This document shows, piece by piece, positions 7,977-20,646 of a DNA stretch of 64,000 bases (its first letter is position 1; each line of letters opens with the position of its first letter). The stretch comes from Coprobacillus sp. (GTDB lineage Bacteria > Bacillota_I > Bacilli_A > RFN20 > CAG-826). The notes below the pieces were generated by a model. It was given only the letters and a program-made list of their open reading frames with translations. It was not told where the DNA came from and did not search any database. Both the position numbers and the translations under genes were made by a program. The DNA lies in the NCBI GenBank assembly GCA_021203805.1, contig JAJQAM010000009.1:42174-106173 (forward strand), in the 5' to 3' direction.

Positions 7977-8566
7977 AAAAATATACAGTTTTATTAGATT
8001 CAAGCGTTAATGATCTCTCGGTCGGAGTGGCCCTAAACGGCGAAATCGTAGCCTCTACCTCTTACTATGCCTGGCAAAAGCAGAGTGAGTATATGGTAAG
8101 TGAGCTTGATAAACTTCTTAAGGATAATGAGATTGTAAGAGACGAGATAAAAGACATCATGGTCACTATTGGTCCAGCCTCTTATACTGGGGTTAGAATT
8201 GCTCTTACTATCGCTAAAGTGATGGCGTTTGCTCTTGGTGTTCCTCTCTATCCTGTAAGTTCCCTAAGAGTTCTAAAAGACAGCAATAAGGCATCTATTT
8301 GTTTAATAAATGCGAGAAGCGGCCGCTCGTACATCGGTGTTTATGAAGGAAATAAGGTCCTTCTTGAAGATCGAATTATGGATAATAAAGATGTCCTTAA
8401 CTATATCAACGAGAATAAAGAATATGCAGTTTGCGGAGATACAAAATATTTAGGAATAGACGGCTATAAAGCGGATGTTATTAAAGAAATGCTCTCGCTT
8501 AAGAGCGCTAGTATAGCGGCTAAAGATAGTAGCAGCGTTAATCCTGTTTATTTAAAGGGGAAATAA
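7973..8566 (+). CDS. tsaB: tRNA t6A biosynthesis protein TsaB
   Basis: 197 residues with the ASKHA-fold start TVLLDSSVNDLSVGVALNGE and the conserved GPASYTGVRIALTIAKVMAFALG motif (usually GPGSFTGLRIG). TsaB is the catalytically inactive paralogue that dimerises with TsaD and is essential for t6A formation. It is somewhat short compared with the usual ~220-230 residues, the difference being at the C-terminus. Its stop overlaps the rimI start (TAATG). Confidence 0.93.
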   Translation: MKKYTVLLDSSVNDLSVGVALNGEIVASTSYYAWQKQSEYMVSELDKLLKDNEIVRDEIKDIMVTIGPASYTGVRIALTIAKVMAFALGVPLYPVSSLRVLKDSNKASICLINARSGRSYIGVYEGNKVLLEDRIMDNKDVLNYINENKEYAVCGDTKYLGIDGYKADVIKEMLSLKSASIAAKDSSSVNPVYLKGK

Positions 8567-9015
8567 TGAATATCGAAATAGTGGAAATGAGTGATAACGA
8601 CCTAGATCAGGTTCTAGAGATTGAAAATCTCTGTTTTATTTCTAAATACTCAAGAGATGACTTTCTCTATGAACTTCATGAGAACCAATACGGAATGAAC
8701 TACGTCGCTAAGATAGGAGAGAAAGTTGTCGGTTTTGCACTCTGCTATTATACCTTTGACAGTGCTTCAATCGCTCAGATTGCCACTCACCCAGACTATC
8801 AAAATAACGGGATTGGAAGCGCTATGCTTAGCGAGATTTTTGATGACTGCTATGCAAAGAAAATTCAGACAATTACCTTAGAAGTACGGGAAAATAATAA
8901 AAAAGCATTTGATTTTTACATCAAAAACGGCTTTAAGGAAGTTCTTATTAAGGTAGGATATTATTCAAATGGCGATAATGCCATTTACATGATTAAGAAG
9001 ATAGAGGAAGTATGA
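8566..9015 (+). CDS. rimI: GNAT N-acetyltransferase RimI-like
   Basis: 149 residues of a GNAT fold. The acetyl-CoA-binding motif A reads ATHPDYQNNGIGSAMLSEI (Q-x-x-G-x-G), followed by LEVRENNKKAFDFYIKNGF, the usual RimI ending. RimI acetylates the N-terminus of ribosomal protein S18 in E. coli; the substrate in this organism is not shown. The position between tsaB and tsaD is the standard arrangement in Firmicutes. It overlaps both neighbours. Confidence 0.9.
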   Translation: MNIEIVEMSDNDLDQVLEIENLCFISKYSRDDFLYELHENQYGMNYVAKIGEKVVGFALCYYTFDSASIAQIATHPDYQNNGIGSAMLSEIFDDCYAKKIQTITLEVRENNKKAFDFYIKNGFKEVLIKVGYYSNGDNAIYMIKKIEEV

Positions 9016-10022
9016 TTACATTAGGAATTGAATCAAGCTGTGATGAAACCGGAGTGGCTATCGTAAAAGACGGTAAGCTCCTTTCAAATGTTGTCTCTTC
9101 TCAAGCAGATATACACGCTAAATACGGAGGAGTTATGCCTGAGGTCGCTTCTCGGCTTCACGCTGAGAATATTATTTTTGTGTTAAAAGAAGCGCTTGAG
9201 AAAGCTAATGTAACTCTTGAAGAGGTTGACGCTTTTGCCGTGACAAGAGGCCCAGGACTTATTGGAGCTCTCCATGTAGGGATGCAAGCCGCTAAGACAC
9301 TTAGTATGCTCTATGATAAACCGCTTATCCCAGTTCATCATTTAGCGGGTCATATTTATGCTAATGAGTTTGTTAGTGAAATGAAGTTTCCTCTTCTTGC
9401 TATTGTTGTATCTGGCGGTAACTCTGAGCTTGTTCTTATGAAGGAAGATCTCGATTTTGAGGTCTTAGGGGAAACTAGAGACGACGCTATCGGTGAATGC
9501 TTTGATAAAGTGGCCCGAGTTTTAGGCTTTCCTTATCCAGGCGGAGCGATGATTGATGAGCACGCTAAGAATGGTAGGCATACCTATAACTTACCGACAC
9601 CACTAAAAGGTGTTGATACTCTTGATTTCTCTTTTTCTGGTCTCAAGACTAATGTCATTAATCTTGTTCATAATCTCGAACAAAAAGGCGAGAGTGTTAA
9701 TATTGATGATATGTGCCGCTCGGTTGAAGAAGTCGCAGTGGAGCTGGTTGTTAATAAAGCCCTTACTGCGATTAAAAGATACGGCATTACTAATGTTGTT
9801 GTCTGCGGAGGAGTGTCCGCTAACTCATATTTAAGGGAGAAACTTAAAAAGGAGCTTGATAAGAGACATGTGAGTCTCTCCTTCCCTCCTATGTGGTGCT
9901 GCACTGATAATGCGGCGATGATTGCAAAACTAGGAGAAAAGCTTTATCTAAAAGGGATTAAAGCCCCTCTAACTATTTCTCCTGACCCTAACTGGAGGAT
10001 TGAAGATTATAAAAACTTTTAG
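9012..10022 (+). CDS. tsaD: tRNA t6A threonylcarbamoyltransferase TsaD
   Basis: 336 residues. Opens GIESSCDETGVAIV; the metal-binding site is VHHLAGHIYANE (H-x3-H) and the later C-T-D-N-A-A-M motif gives the third ligand Asp. VSGGNSELVLM and the DDAIGE-FDKVAR-LG blocks are also typical. TsaD transfers the threonylcarbamoyl group from TC-AMP to A37. Normal length and no missing motif. It is the last gene of the tsa operon and is followed by a hairpin at 10027-10058. Confidence 0.96.
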   Translation: MITLGIESSCDETGVAIVKDGKLLSNVVSSQADIHAKYGGVMPEVASRLHAENIIFVLKEALEKANVTLEEVDAFAVTRGPGLIGALHVGMQAAKTLSMLYDKPLIPVHHLAGHIYANEFVSEMKFPLLAIVVSGGNSELVLMKEDLDFEVLGETRDDAIGECFDKVARVLGFPYPGGAMIDEHAKNGRHTYNLPTPLKGVDTLDFSFSGLKTNVINLVHNLEQKGESVNIDDMCRSVEEVAVELVVNKALTAIKRYGITNVVVCGGVSANSYLREKLKKELDKRHVSLSFPPMWCCTDNAAMIAKLGEKLYLKGIKAPLTISPDPNWRIEDYKNF

Positions 10023-10026
10023 TCTT

Positions 10027-10058
10027 TTATATCTTCATTCATAAAGATATAATTTTTT
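10027..10058 (+). terminator. Terminator-like hairpin overlapping the asnS -10 box
   Basis: TTATATCTT (10027-10035) and AAGATATAA (10044-10052) form a perfect 9-base stem, followed by TTTTTT (10053-10058): the form of an intrinsic terminator for the tsa operon, although the stem is AT-only except for one pair. The right arm plus the first T spells TATAAT (10048-10053), which is well placed as the -10 of asnS (start 10075). Confidence 0.6.
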
Positions 10059-10074
10059 AATAAGAGACAAGAAT

Positions 10075-11451
10075 ATGGAAAGAATTTACGATATTGGTCA
10101 GCTTTATGATTTAGTCTCCACTGAAGAGATCAAATCTATTAAGAATATCACTCTTCAGGGCTGGGTTAGAACTAACCGTAATAGCGGTAACATTGGTTTT
10201 ATTGAGCTTAACGATGGAACCTCTTTTAAGAACGCTCAGCTTGTCTATACATCTGAAGTAGAATGCTACGATTTACTTGCCTCGCTTAGAAGTGGATGTG
10301 CCATTACTGTTACTGGTGAATTAGTGCTCACCCCAGAAATGAAGCAGCCCTTTGAAATTCATGTTAGTGATGTCATATTAGAGGGAGGAGTGGACGAGTC
10401 CTATCCACTTCAAAAGAAACATCATAGCTATGAATTTTTACGTGATATCGCTCATTTAAGGGTAAGAACTAATACTTTTAATGCCGTGTTTAGAGTAAGA
10501 AATGTTCTAACAATGTCTCTTCATGAGTATTTCCAGTCTAATGGATTCATGTATGTCCATACCCCTTTAATTACCACTAACGATGGTGAAGGAGCGGGTA
10601 ATGTATTTGATGTCGTGACTCATGACACAAAGGATGAGAATTCCTTCTATAGTCAAAAAGTTAATCTTACAGTTACAGGTCAGCTCCACGTTGAGCCTTT
10701 TGCTTTAGCCTTCAAACGTGTATACACGTTTGCTCCTGCTTTTAGAGCGGAGCATTCTAATACAGTGAGACATGCTTCTGAGTTTTGGATGATTGAGCCA
10801 GAGATGGCGTTTTGTGATCTAAATGGAAATATGGATATTATTGAAGGCTGTATTAAATATTCTATTAAGTCCGTATTAGAGAAATGCCCTGATGAAATAG
10901 ATTTCTTTAACACTCAAGTCGATACCTCTCTTAAAGAGAGATTAAATGGAGTAGTGGACTCTGAGTTTAAGAGAATTACTTATACCGAAGCGATTAACCT
11001 ACTAGAAGATGCAGTTAAGAAAGGTCATAAGTTTGAAAATTCCGATATTAAATGGGGGATGGATCTTCAAAGTGAGCATGAGCGATATATCACTGAAGAG
11101 ATCATTAAAGGACCCGTATTCCTAACTGATTATCCTAAAGAAATTAAAGCCTTTTATATGAAGCAAAATGATGACGGGAAAACCGTAGCCGCTTGCGACC
11201 TATTAGTGCCCGGAGTAGGGGAGCTTGTAGGCGGCTCTCAAAGAGAAGATAGGCTTGATGTATTAGAGGCTAAAATGAAAGAGCTAAATATCACTAATCT
11301 TGATTGGTATCTCGACACTAGAAGGTATGGTGGGTGCTATCACTCTGGCTTTGGAATTGGCTTTGATAGACTCCTTATGTATGTTACTGGAATGCAGAAT
11401 ATTAGAGATGTTCAGCCTTACCCAAGAACTTCAAATAATATCAAATATTAA
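10075..11451 (+). CDS. asnS: Asparagine--tRNA ligase
   Basis: 458 residues, class IIb synthetase. An OB-fold anticodon domain comes first (LQGWVRTNRNSGNIGFIELNDG), then the catalytic core: motif 2 region FAPAFRAEHSNTVRHASEFW with MIEPEM, and motif 3 YGGCYHSGFGIGFDRLLMYVTG. LTVTGQLHVEPFALAF is typical of AsnRS rather than AspRS. It charges tRNA-Asn directly with Asn, so the GatCAB encoded further on is probably required for Gln-tRNA(Gln) rather than for Asn-tRNA(Asn). Confidence 0.96.
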   Translation: MERIYDIGQLYDLVSTEEIKSIKNITLQGWVRTNRNSGNIGFIELNDGTSFKNAQLVYTSEVECYDLLASLRSGCAITVTGELVLTPEMKQPFEIHVSDVILEGGVDESYPLQKKHHSYEFLRDIAHLRVRTNTFNAVFRVRNVLTMSLHEYFQSNGFMYVHTPLITTNDGEGAGNVFDVVTHDTKDENSFYSQKVNLTVTGQLHVEPFALAFKRVYTFAPAFRAEHSNTVRHASEFWMIEPEMAFCDLNGNMDIIEGCIKYSIKSVLEKCPDEIDFFNTQVDTSLKERLNGVVDSEFKRITYTEAINLLEDAVKKGHKFENSDIKWGMDLQSEHERYITEEIIKGPVFLTDYPKEIKAFYMKQNDDGKTVAACDLLVPGVGELVGGSQREDRLDVLEAKMKELNITNLDWYLDTRRYGGCYHSGFGIGFDRLLMYVTGMQNIRDVQPYPRTSNNIKY

Positions 11452-11459
11452 TGTAAACT

Positions 11460-11609
11460 ATGGCTAAAAACGAAGATTTTGAACAATTATCACAAGAAGA
11501 AAAAACAAGAAGAGTTCGCTCCGGACGCCGCATTATGTGGCTTTTAATTGTCCTATGTGTTCTTCTTGTTATTTATGTTATTGCAGAGATTGTTATCTTA
11601 ATTAGGTAA
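11460..11609 (+). CDS. Small single-pass membrane protein (49 aa), unknown
   Basis: The ATG at 11460 opens a 49-codon frame ending in TAA at 11607. A charged, basic N-terminal half (residues 1-25, with KTRRVRSGRR) is followed by one hydrophobic helix at about 26-47 (WLLIVLCVLLVIYVIAEIVI). It starts 8 bases after the asnS stop, so it may be co-transcribed; no clear Shine-Dalgarno is seen. The gene converges on a membrane-protein gene only 6 bases away. The composition (soluble basic half plus clean helix) argues for a real protein. No family recognised. Confidence 0.6.
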   Translation: MAKNEDFEQLSQEEKTRRVRSGRRIMWLLIVLCVLLVIYVIAEIVILIR

Positions 11610-11615
11610 TAATAC

Positions 11616-12395
11616 TTATCCATTACTATTACTAGATGAATCGCCTCCTAAGGGAGGTCTTTCATTATCTGAATTGGTATTATTATTTTGACTATTTTGC
11701 GCCGCTGTATACTGGTCGACATTATCCGCTGTTATCTTGGGATTATTAGGTCCCGCTGCCGCTGCGCTCATCGCTGCATTTTGATTATATCCCTCAAGGG
11801 ATTTATCGAAGACTTTATCGCATAAAGTTCTTAGTCTCCACATTCTCGCAACTAGGCCTTGAACGCAGACAAGGAACCAAACCATTCCTACCCCACAAAT
11901 AGGTATAAATAAATATGATGTGATAGCGTCTACTACAAAGGTTGGGGTGTGAGTAAGTTCTGGCCAGTGAGCAAGAACCCTCATTCCAAATACAGTGGTG
12001 TATATATCTGGGTCATCAAAGTCCCAGAGGAAGAATAATGTTGCGATTCCTGTATCGGTATTAAAGACGTTGTAGTGGAAGTCATCAATGATGATATCAT
12101 TGATGAGTAAGATTAAGAAGGCGATAGCAATTAAGAGGACCGGTATCCAGGCCTGCTTAAAGAAATAAGCAAAGCTCTTCTTTCTTCCATACACTCTAAG
12201 AGATTTACTATCGGTAATAATCCTAGTGACTACGACATCATGGACAAGATTATCCATCTTCTTGCCTTGCCACTTCATGACTCTATAGATCCACCAACCA
12301 ATGAATCCTGCAAGCACCACGAGTAGGAGGACAATCATGATGAGCGCGAAGATTAATCTTCTTTCACTTTCTGTCATTGCAAATACTGTTAGCAT
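11616..12395 (-). CDS. Uncharacterised membrane protein with Asn-rich tail
   Basis: 259 residues. Hydrophobic segments at about 14-37 (LIFALIMIVLLLVVLAGFIGWW), 84-103 (WIPVLLIAIAFLILLIND) and 165-190 (YLFIPICGVGMVWFLVCVQGL). The last ~55 residues are low complexity, rich in Asn, Ala and Ser, and look disordered. No conserved catalytic motif is visible and no family is recognised. Start ATG has a weak GCGAGAG upstream. It lies 11 bases downstream of the next minus-strand gene (12407-13072), so the two, and perhaps 13113-14099, are one transcript. Confidence 0.7.
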   Translation of the reverse strand: MLTVFAMTESERRLIFALIMIVLLLVVLAGFIGWWIYRVMKWQGKKMDNLVHDVVVTRIITDSKSLRVYGRKKSFAYFFKQAWIPVLLIAIAFLILLINDIIIDDFHYNVFNTDTGIATLFFLWDFDDPDIYTTVFGMRVLAHWPELTHTPTFVVDAITSYLFIPICGVGMVWFLVCVQGLVARMWRLRTLCDKVFDKSLEGYNQNAAMSAAAAGPNNPKITADNVDQYTAAQNSQNNNTNSDNERPPLGGDSSSNSNG

Positions 12396-12406
12396 CTCTC
12401 GCTTAG

Positions 12407-13072
12407 TTACCTAATGGTAACCCCTCCTCCTGGTTCGATATCATCATCGTCATAGTCTTCTTCTTCAACTGGTTCTTCCTTTTTTCTCTTGCTCTCTTTG
12501 ACTGGCTTAGTGCTAGGTCTAGGGGTGCGCTTGACGTTTTGAGGAAAGACTGGTCTAACTTCTTTAACTTCCTCTATTTGAGGAGCATTATTTTCATCAT
12601 TTTGAAGCGGAATCTCACTATAATCGGCTTCTTTTTCTTCAATTTGAAGCGGTTCATTCTCAATTATTTCTTTTGGTTTTTCTGGTTCAATCACTCTTAT
12701 ATTAGTGTTTTCTGGAACGGATGACTGACCGCTCATAAGCTTAATTAGGTCTTCTTCATTTGACATAATAATGATGTTATTATAGGTATTATTTGTCGTA
12801 GTGTTATTAGTGACATCCTGAACAGGAGTGCCGCCCGCTAATATCTGATTGGATAGATTCTTATTCATTTCGATAATAGCTTTAGCCTGTGTATCCTCGG
12901 GAAGATCTTGGAAGATATTTCTTCCAGTAAAGAATAGGCCTATGCTCTTACCGAGTAGGTAAAAGAAAACACCGACCGCTCCAACAGCCGCGACTGCTAC
13001 AATCACTATGATAGCGGGTATAAAGAGAATATAGAGTATTCCTTTACCAACATTTTTAAAGAAGTTTGCCAT
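12407..13072 (-). CDS. Membrane-anchored protein with charged disordered tail, unknown
   Basis: 221 residues. One or two membrane helices lie at about 11-43 (GILYILFIPAIIVIVAVAAV, then GVFFYLLGKSIGLFF). A region with NNTTTNNTYNNIIIMSNEEDLIKLMSG follows, and the last ~90 residues alternate acidic, proline and lysine runs (KRTPRPSTKPVKESKRKKEE). No family recognised; an adaptor or cell-envelope tether would fit but is not shown. TAAAAT (13081-13086, minus strand) lies 8 bases before the ATG with TTGATT 16 bases further, and there is no Shine-Dalgarno, so translation is probably leaderless. Confidence 0.7.
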   Translation of the reverse strand: MANFFKNVGKGILYILFIPAIIVIVAVAAVGAVGVFFYLLGKSIGLFFTGRNIFQDLPEDTQAKAIIEMNKNLSNQILAGGTPVQDVTNNTTTNNTYNNIIIMSNEEDLIKLMSGQSSVPENTNIRVIEPEKPKEIIENEPLQIEEKEADYSEIPLQNDENNAPQIEEVKEVRPVFPQNVKRTPRPSTKPVKESKRKKEEPVEEEDYDDDDIEPGGGVTIR

Positions 13073-13112
13073 ATTTTTATATTTTACCTATTTGACCTAT
13101 ATAATCAATAGA

Positions 13113-14099
13113 TTATACCTTTTCTTCCTCGCTTCTATTTTTACTAGCCTCACTATTTTCATCTAAAATAGCGAGAGGAACTATACTATCTTGGGATAAC
13201 TTCTCTTTAGTTTTTATAACGAGTATTTTAATCTCGTTACACACTGAAACGAGATCAACAAGAACAATCGCGATTCCAAGTCCGAGTAGACCAAAGGGCT
13301 CCTCAAAATACTGATATGTTGCGGCAAAGGCAATTAGACCAATCACTAGGGCGATAGGCAGAGTAATCCACATTGGTTTGCCTCCTGTATAAAGAGCTTC
13401 TCCCGCGATAAAACACATAAAATAAATCGCTAGCATAAAGAAGAGATATGTCAGCGGTTTATAGGTAAAAGCAAATATCAAAATTAGAAGAAAACAGCTA
13501 AGTTCTGCTATATATTCTAGATACCAATGCTTTCTTACATTACTTGTTTCGTAGTGGAATTTAGGAAGCTCGTTTCTAATTACAATATATGTTAAAGCGC
13601 ACTGGACAAGAGCGAGGAAATAGATAAAACAAGGGGTGACGTAGTCGAGATAAATGAAATCTGCTACTCCAAAAGCCGAAGCAAAAACATCGATAATATT
13701 TATTCCTAGGAGCCACTCAATAAATGGGATCATTGCATATGACACTCCAAGCTGAATAATAGAAGTGGAGAAGATAATCCAAACCGCTGGAACTTTATAG
13801 ATCACCATTATTCCAAAAACAAATCCTGTGATGATTGAGGGGATAACGTAGAAGAGTGTATCTGATATGTTATACATGGTCACAAGCATACAGAGGAGGA
13901 TTGTTACCACTGCATAAATGATAAAATATTTTCTCTTACAGCAGAGCGTTACCATCGTCGAGGTAAGAGGCAAAATAAAGACAATGAGAAACATTAAAAC
14001 CGGGACAAAGGTGGTCAGTAAAACAAAGACAACATTGATAGCTGCCATAATGGCCATATAGGTCATGTTCTCGACTAGTGTTTCTTTCTTTTTGAACAT
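13113..14099 (-). CDS. Polytopic membrane protein (ECF S-component or DUF2232-like), unknown
   Basis: 328 residues with about eight membrane helices, from MTYMAIMAAINVVFVLLTTF near the start to about residue 290, then a soluble charged tail of ~40 residues. The start (MAIMAAINVVF, a helix, then a P-x-x-x-x-x-I-x-P loop) recalls ECF transporter S components and the YybS/DUF2232 group, but no substrate motif is recognisable. On the minus strand TAAAAT (14108-14113) lies 8 bases before the ATG and no Shine-Dalgarno is present. It diverges from the thioredoxin-like lipoprotein gene. Confidence 0.65.
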   Translation of the reverse strand: MFKKKETLVENMTYMAIMAAINVVFVLLTTFVPVLMFLIVFILPLTSTMVTLCCKRKYFIIYAVVTILLCMLVTMYNISDTLFYVIPSIITGFVFGIMVIYKVPAVWIIFSTSIIQLGVSYAMIPFIEWLLGINIIDVFASAFGVADFIYLDYVTPCFIYFLALVQCALTYIVIRNELPKFHYETSNVRKHWYLEYIAELSCFLLILIFAFTYKPLTYLFFMLAIYFMCFIAGEALYTGGKPMWITLPIALVIGLIAFAATYQYFEEPFGLLGLGIAIVLVDLVSVCNEIKILVIKTKEKLSQDSIVPLAILDENSEASKNRSEEEKV

Positions 14100-14131
14100 A
14101 TAAATATATTTTAGAAAAATTTATTTATTTT

Positions 14132-14160
14132 TTGCACAAAAATGCCATTATATTTCAAAT
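14132..14160 (+). promoter_or_regulatory. Promoter of the thioredoxin-like lipoprotein gene
   Basis: TTGCAC (14132-14137), 17-base spacer, TCAAAT (14155-14160). The -10 ends 9 bases before the ATG at 14170 and there is no Shine-Dalgarno, which fits a leaderless mRNA. Confidence 0.5.
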
Positions 14161-14169
14161 ATATTTAGT

Positions 14170-14610
14170 ATGAAGAACTTTTTAGTGTATTTTACCATCC
14201 TCTTTTCTTTAGGCGGATGCTTTAGTGAATCTAGCGTAGACGAAAGAGAGGTAGTGTATCAATATAGAGACGTTGAATACCTCATGATTAATTGGGAAGA
14301 TATCCTCTCTTACCCAGGGGAGTATCACGCTTATGTCTATAGTAAATCCTGTGGTGCCTGCCAAAGCCTTAAACAAGATATCCTTGATTACGCAATCAAT
14401 AAAGCTAAAACCACTATCTACTTTGTCTGCTATCAAAAGAATAGTATTCCAATGATCCATAATGCTGACCTTAGTAAAACTATAGGGATGACAGATGCTG
14501 ATGAACTATATATTGGCGGGACACCCACCCTATTTGGGGTAGTGGATAATTCCATCTCGTTTTACGTAGAAGGAGTAAAGGCTATCAAAAAAGAATTAGA
14601 GATTAAATAA
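14170..14610 (+). CDS. Thioredoxin-like lipoprotein
   Basis: 146 residues. A short signal peptide ends in the lipobox LGGC (Cys17), so it should be a lipid-anchored surface protein. The rest is a thioredoxin fold: a strand, then SCGACQSL (CxxC, CGAC) after YVYSK, and the cis-Pro loop GGTPTLFGV. This suggests a thiol-disulfide role outside the membrane or a reductase for surface proteins. The partner is unknown. It sits alone between a divergent membrane-protein gene and pcrA, which has its own promoter. Confidence 0.82.
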   Translation: MKNFLVYFTILFSLGGCFSESSVDEREVVYQYRDVEYLMINWEDILSYPGEYHAYVYSKSCGACQSLKQDILDYAINKAKTTIYFVCYQKNSIPMIHNADLSKTIGMTDADELYIGGTPTLFGVVDNSISFYVEGVKAIKKELEIK

Positions 14611-14620
14611 TCTCTACTCG

Positions 14621-14650
14621 TTGAAAGGATTACCCCCTATATGCTAAACT
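14621..14650 (+). promoter_or_regulatory. pcrA promoter giving an almost leaderless mRNA
   Basis: TTGAAA (14621-14626), 18-base spacer, TAAACT (14645-14650) with an extended TGC (14642-14644). The expected start of transcription is near 14657, four bases from the ATG at 14661. TACCCC (14631-14636) and GGGGTA (14656-14661) form an inverted repeat around the -10. Confidence 0.6.
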
Positions 14651-14660
14651 ATAACGGGGT

Positions 14661-18868
<4,208 letters not shown>

Positions 18869-18889
18869 GAGTGATTTAGCTAGGCCAAT

Positions 18890-19186
18890 ATGAAAGAAGT
18901 TAATATTGATGTTTTAAAAAATGTAGCGAATTCCCTCATGTTTGATATGAGCGAGGACGAATATCGCCTTCTAGAAGGCGAGTTTCACACTACCCTAAAA
19001 CAAATGGATCTCATTCATAACATTAAGGGAGTGGAAGATGTCACTCCAATGACTTTCCCTTACGAAGTTACGACATCCGCTTTAAGGGAAGATGAGCCAA
19101 GCGAAGTTATCTCAAGTGATGAGGCGCTTAAGAACGCGAAAGATGTCATTGAGAAACAAATTAGAATTCCAAGGGTACTAAAATAA
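18890..19186 (+). CDS. gatC: Asp/Glu-tRNA amidotransferase subunit C
   Basis: 98 residues, normal for GatC, which wraps around GatA and GatB and stabilises the complex. Family pattern: V-x-x-L-A-x-x-x-x-F-x-x-x-E near the start (NVANSLMFDMSEDEYRLLEGEF) and the ending LREDEPSEVISSDEALKNAK. The stop overlaps the gatA start (TAATG). A gap of 21 bases separates it from ligA. Confidence 0.93.
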   Translation: MKEVNIDVLKNVANSLMFDMSEDEYRLLEGEFHTTLKQMDLIHNIKGVEDVTPMTFPYEVTTSALREDEPSEVISSDEALKNAKDVIEKQIRIPRVLK

Positions 19187-20646
19187 TGGACTATATTCAT
19201 TTAACAATTAGTGAACTCCATGATGCTTATGTCGCTCATAAAGTGACCCCTTTAGAAGTCGTTAAATCTATCTTTGAGGAGATTGGAGATGACAAAGATA
19301 ATGCCTTTGAATATCTATGCAAACAGGAAGCAATATCTAAAGCAGAAAAACTAAAAGAAGTGCAAAAAGAGAATCTTTTCTGGGGAATTCCTTATGTCTT
19401 AAAAGATAATTTCTCCACAAAAGACATTCCAACCTGTGCCTCTTCTAATATCTTAGAAGGCTATATTCCAGTCTATAACGCGACTGTTTATCAAAAGCTT
19501 GAAGATAGCGACGCTATCCTCATTGGTAAAGCCACTCTTGATGAACTAGCGATGGGTGGAAGCGGTACCTCTGGTCATAAGGGTAAGACCTATAATCCAT
19601 ATGACCCATCTCACCAGTATATGATTGGGGGATCGTCCTGCGGAAGCGCGAATGCATGCGCTAGCGGTCTTGTTCCATTTGCGATTGGAAGTGACACTGG
19701 TGACAGTGTTCGTAAGCCTGCGTCGTTTGCCGGTCTTGTTGGCTTTAAGCCAACATGGGGAAGAATCTCTAGATATGGATTATTCCCGTTTGCCCCTTCT
19801 CTTGATCACGTTGCTTATTTTACCCGTAGCGTGAAAGACGCGGCTAGTGTTCTTACCTTGCTTTCTGGTCATGACGAGCACGACACAACTAGCTCCACTA
19901 GCGAAGTTAAAGATTATGTTTCTCTTATTAATGGTGATATCAAAGGATATAAAGTAGCAGTCATCGATGAGGTCATCGAGAGCATGACCGATAGTGATGT
20001 CATAAGTCGCTTTAACGAAACCCTTAAGATTCTTGAGTCCCTTGGAGCGAGCATCCATCACGTTCATATGGACCTAGATTTACTAAAAGCTATTTATCCA
20101 ACGTATAATATCATTTCCTGCGCAGAAGCCACCTCTAATAACGCAAATCTAGACGGAATTAAGTTTGGTCTTAGAGAAAACGGGAAAACTTATGATGAAA
20201 TTGTCACTAATTCCCGAACTAAAGGGTTTTCGCAGTTAATTAAGCGTCGTTTTGTGATTGGTGGTTATTCTCTTTTAAGGGAGAATCAGGAAGATTTATT
20301 TATTAGAGCCCAGAAATGCAGACATTTAATTGTTGATAAATTTAGTGAGATTCTTAAAGAGTATGATGTTATCTATTTACCCGCCTCGCCATCCTGCGCT
20401 CCTAAGTTTGATAACGCAAGCGATACACTAAGCGATGAATATTTAATCTGCGATAACTATCTTGCCTACGCTAATTTTGGTGGGTTCCCTTCTCTTACCT
20501 TGCCTATTGGATTTAAGGGTAATCTCCCATACGGCGCTAACTTTACCTCCGCTATTTTTGCTGAAGAAAAGGTGCTTAATATATCACTAGCTCTAGAAAA
20601 TAAGCTTGGCTACTATAATCTCTACGCTAAAGGAGAGAAGAAATAA
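19186..20646 (+). CDS. gatA: Asp/Glu-tRNA amidotransferase subunit A (amidase)
   Basis: 486 residues, amidase-signature family. Catalytic Lys in YVLKDNFSTKDIPT; the Ser-cisSer region reads IGGSSCGSANACASG and GSDTGDSVRKPASFAG. The usual forms are PGGSSGGSA and GSDTGGSIRQPA, so G-to-C, G-to-D and Q-to-K changes surround the still-present serines. I recall TGDS-x-RKPA from Mollicutes GatA, but could not check. Hydrolyses glutamine to provide ammonia for converting Glu-tRNA(Gln) to Gln-tRNA(Gln). Overlaps gatC and gatB by one base each. Confidence 0.95.
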   Translation: MDYIHLTISELHDAYVAHKVTPLEVVKSIFEEIGDDKDNAFEYLCKQEAISKAEKLKEVQKENLFWGIPYVLKDNFSTKDIPTCASSNILEGYIPVYNATVYQKLEDSDAILIGKATLDELAMGGSGTSGHKGKTYNPYDPSHQYMIGGSSCGSANACASGLVPFAIGSDTGDSVRKPASFAGLVGFKPTWGRISRYGLFPFAPSLDHVAYFTRSVKDAASVLTLLSGHDEHDTTSSTSEVKDYVSLINGDIKGYKVAVIDEVIESMTDSDVISRFNETLKILESLGASIHHVHMDLDLLKAIYPTYNIISCAEATSNNANLDGIKFGLRENGKTYDEIVTNSRTKGFSQLIKRRFVIGGYSLLRENQEDLFIRAQKCRHLIVDKFSEILKEYDVIYLPASPSCAPKFDNASDTLSDEYLICDNYLAYANFGGFPSLTLPIGFKGNLPYGANFTSAIFAEEKVLNISLALENKLGYYNLYAKGEKK

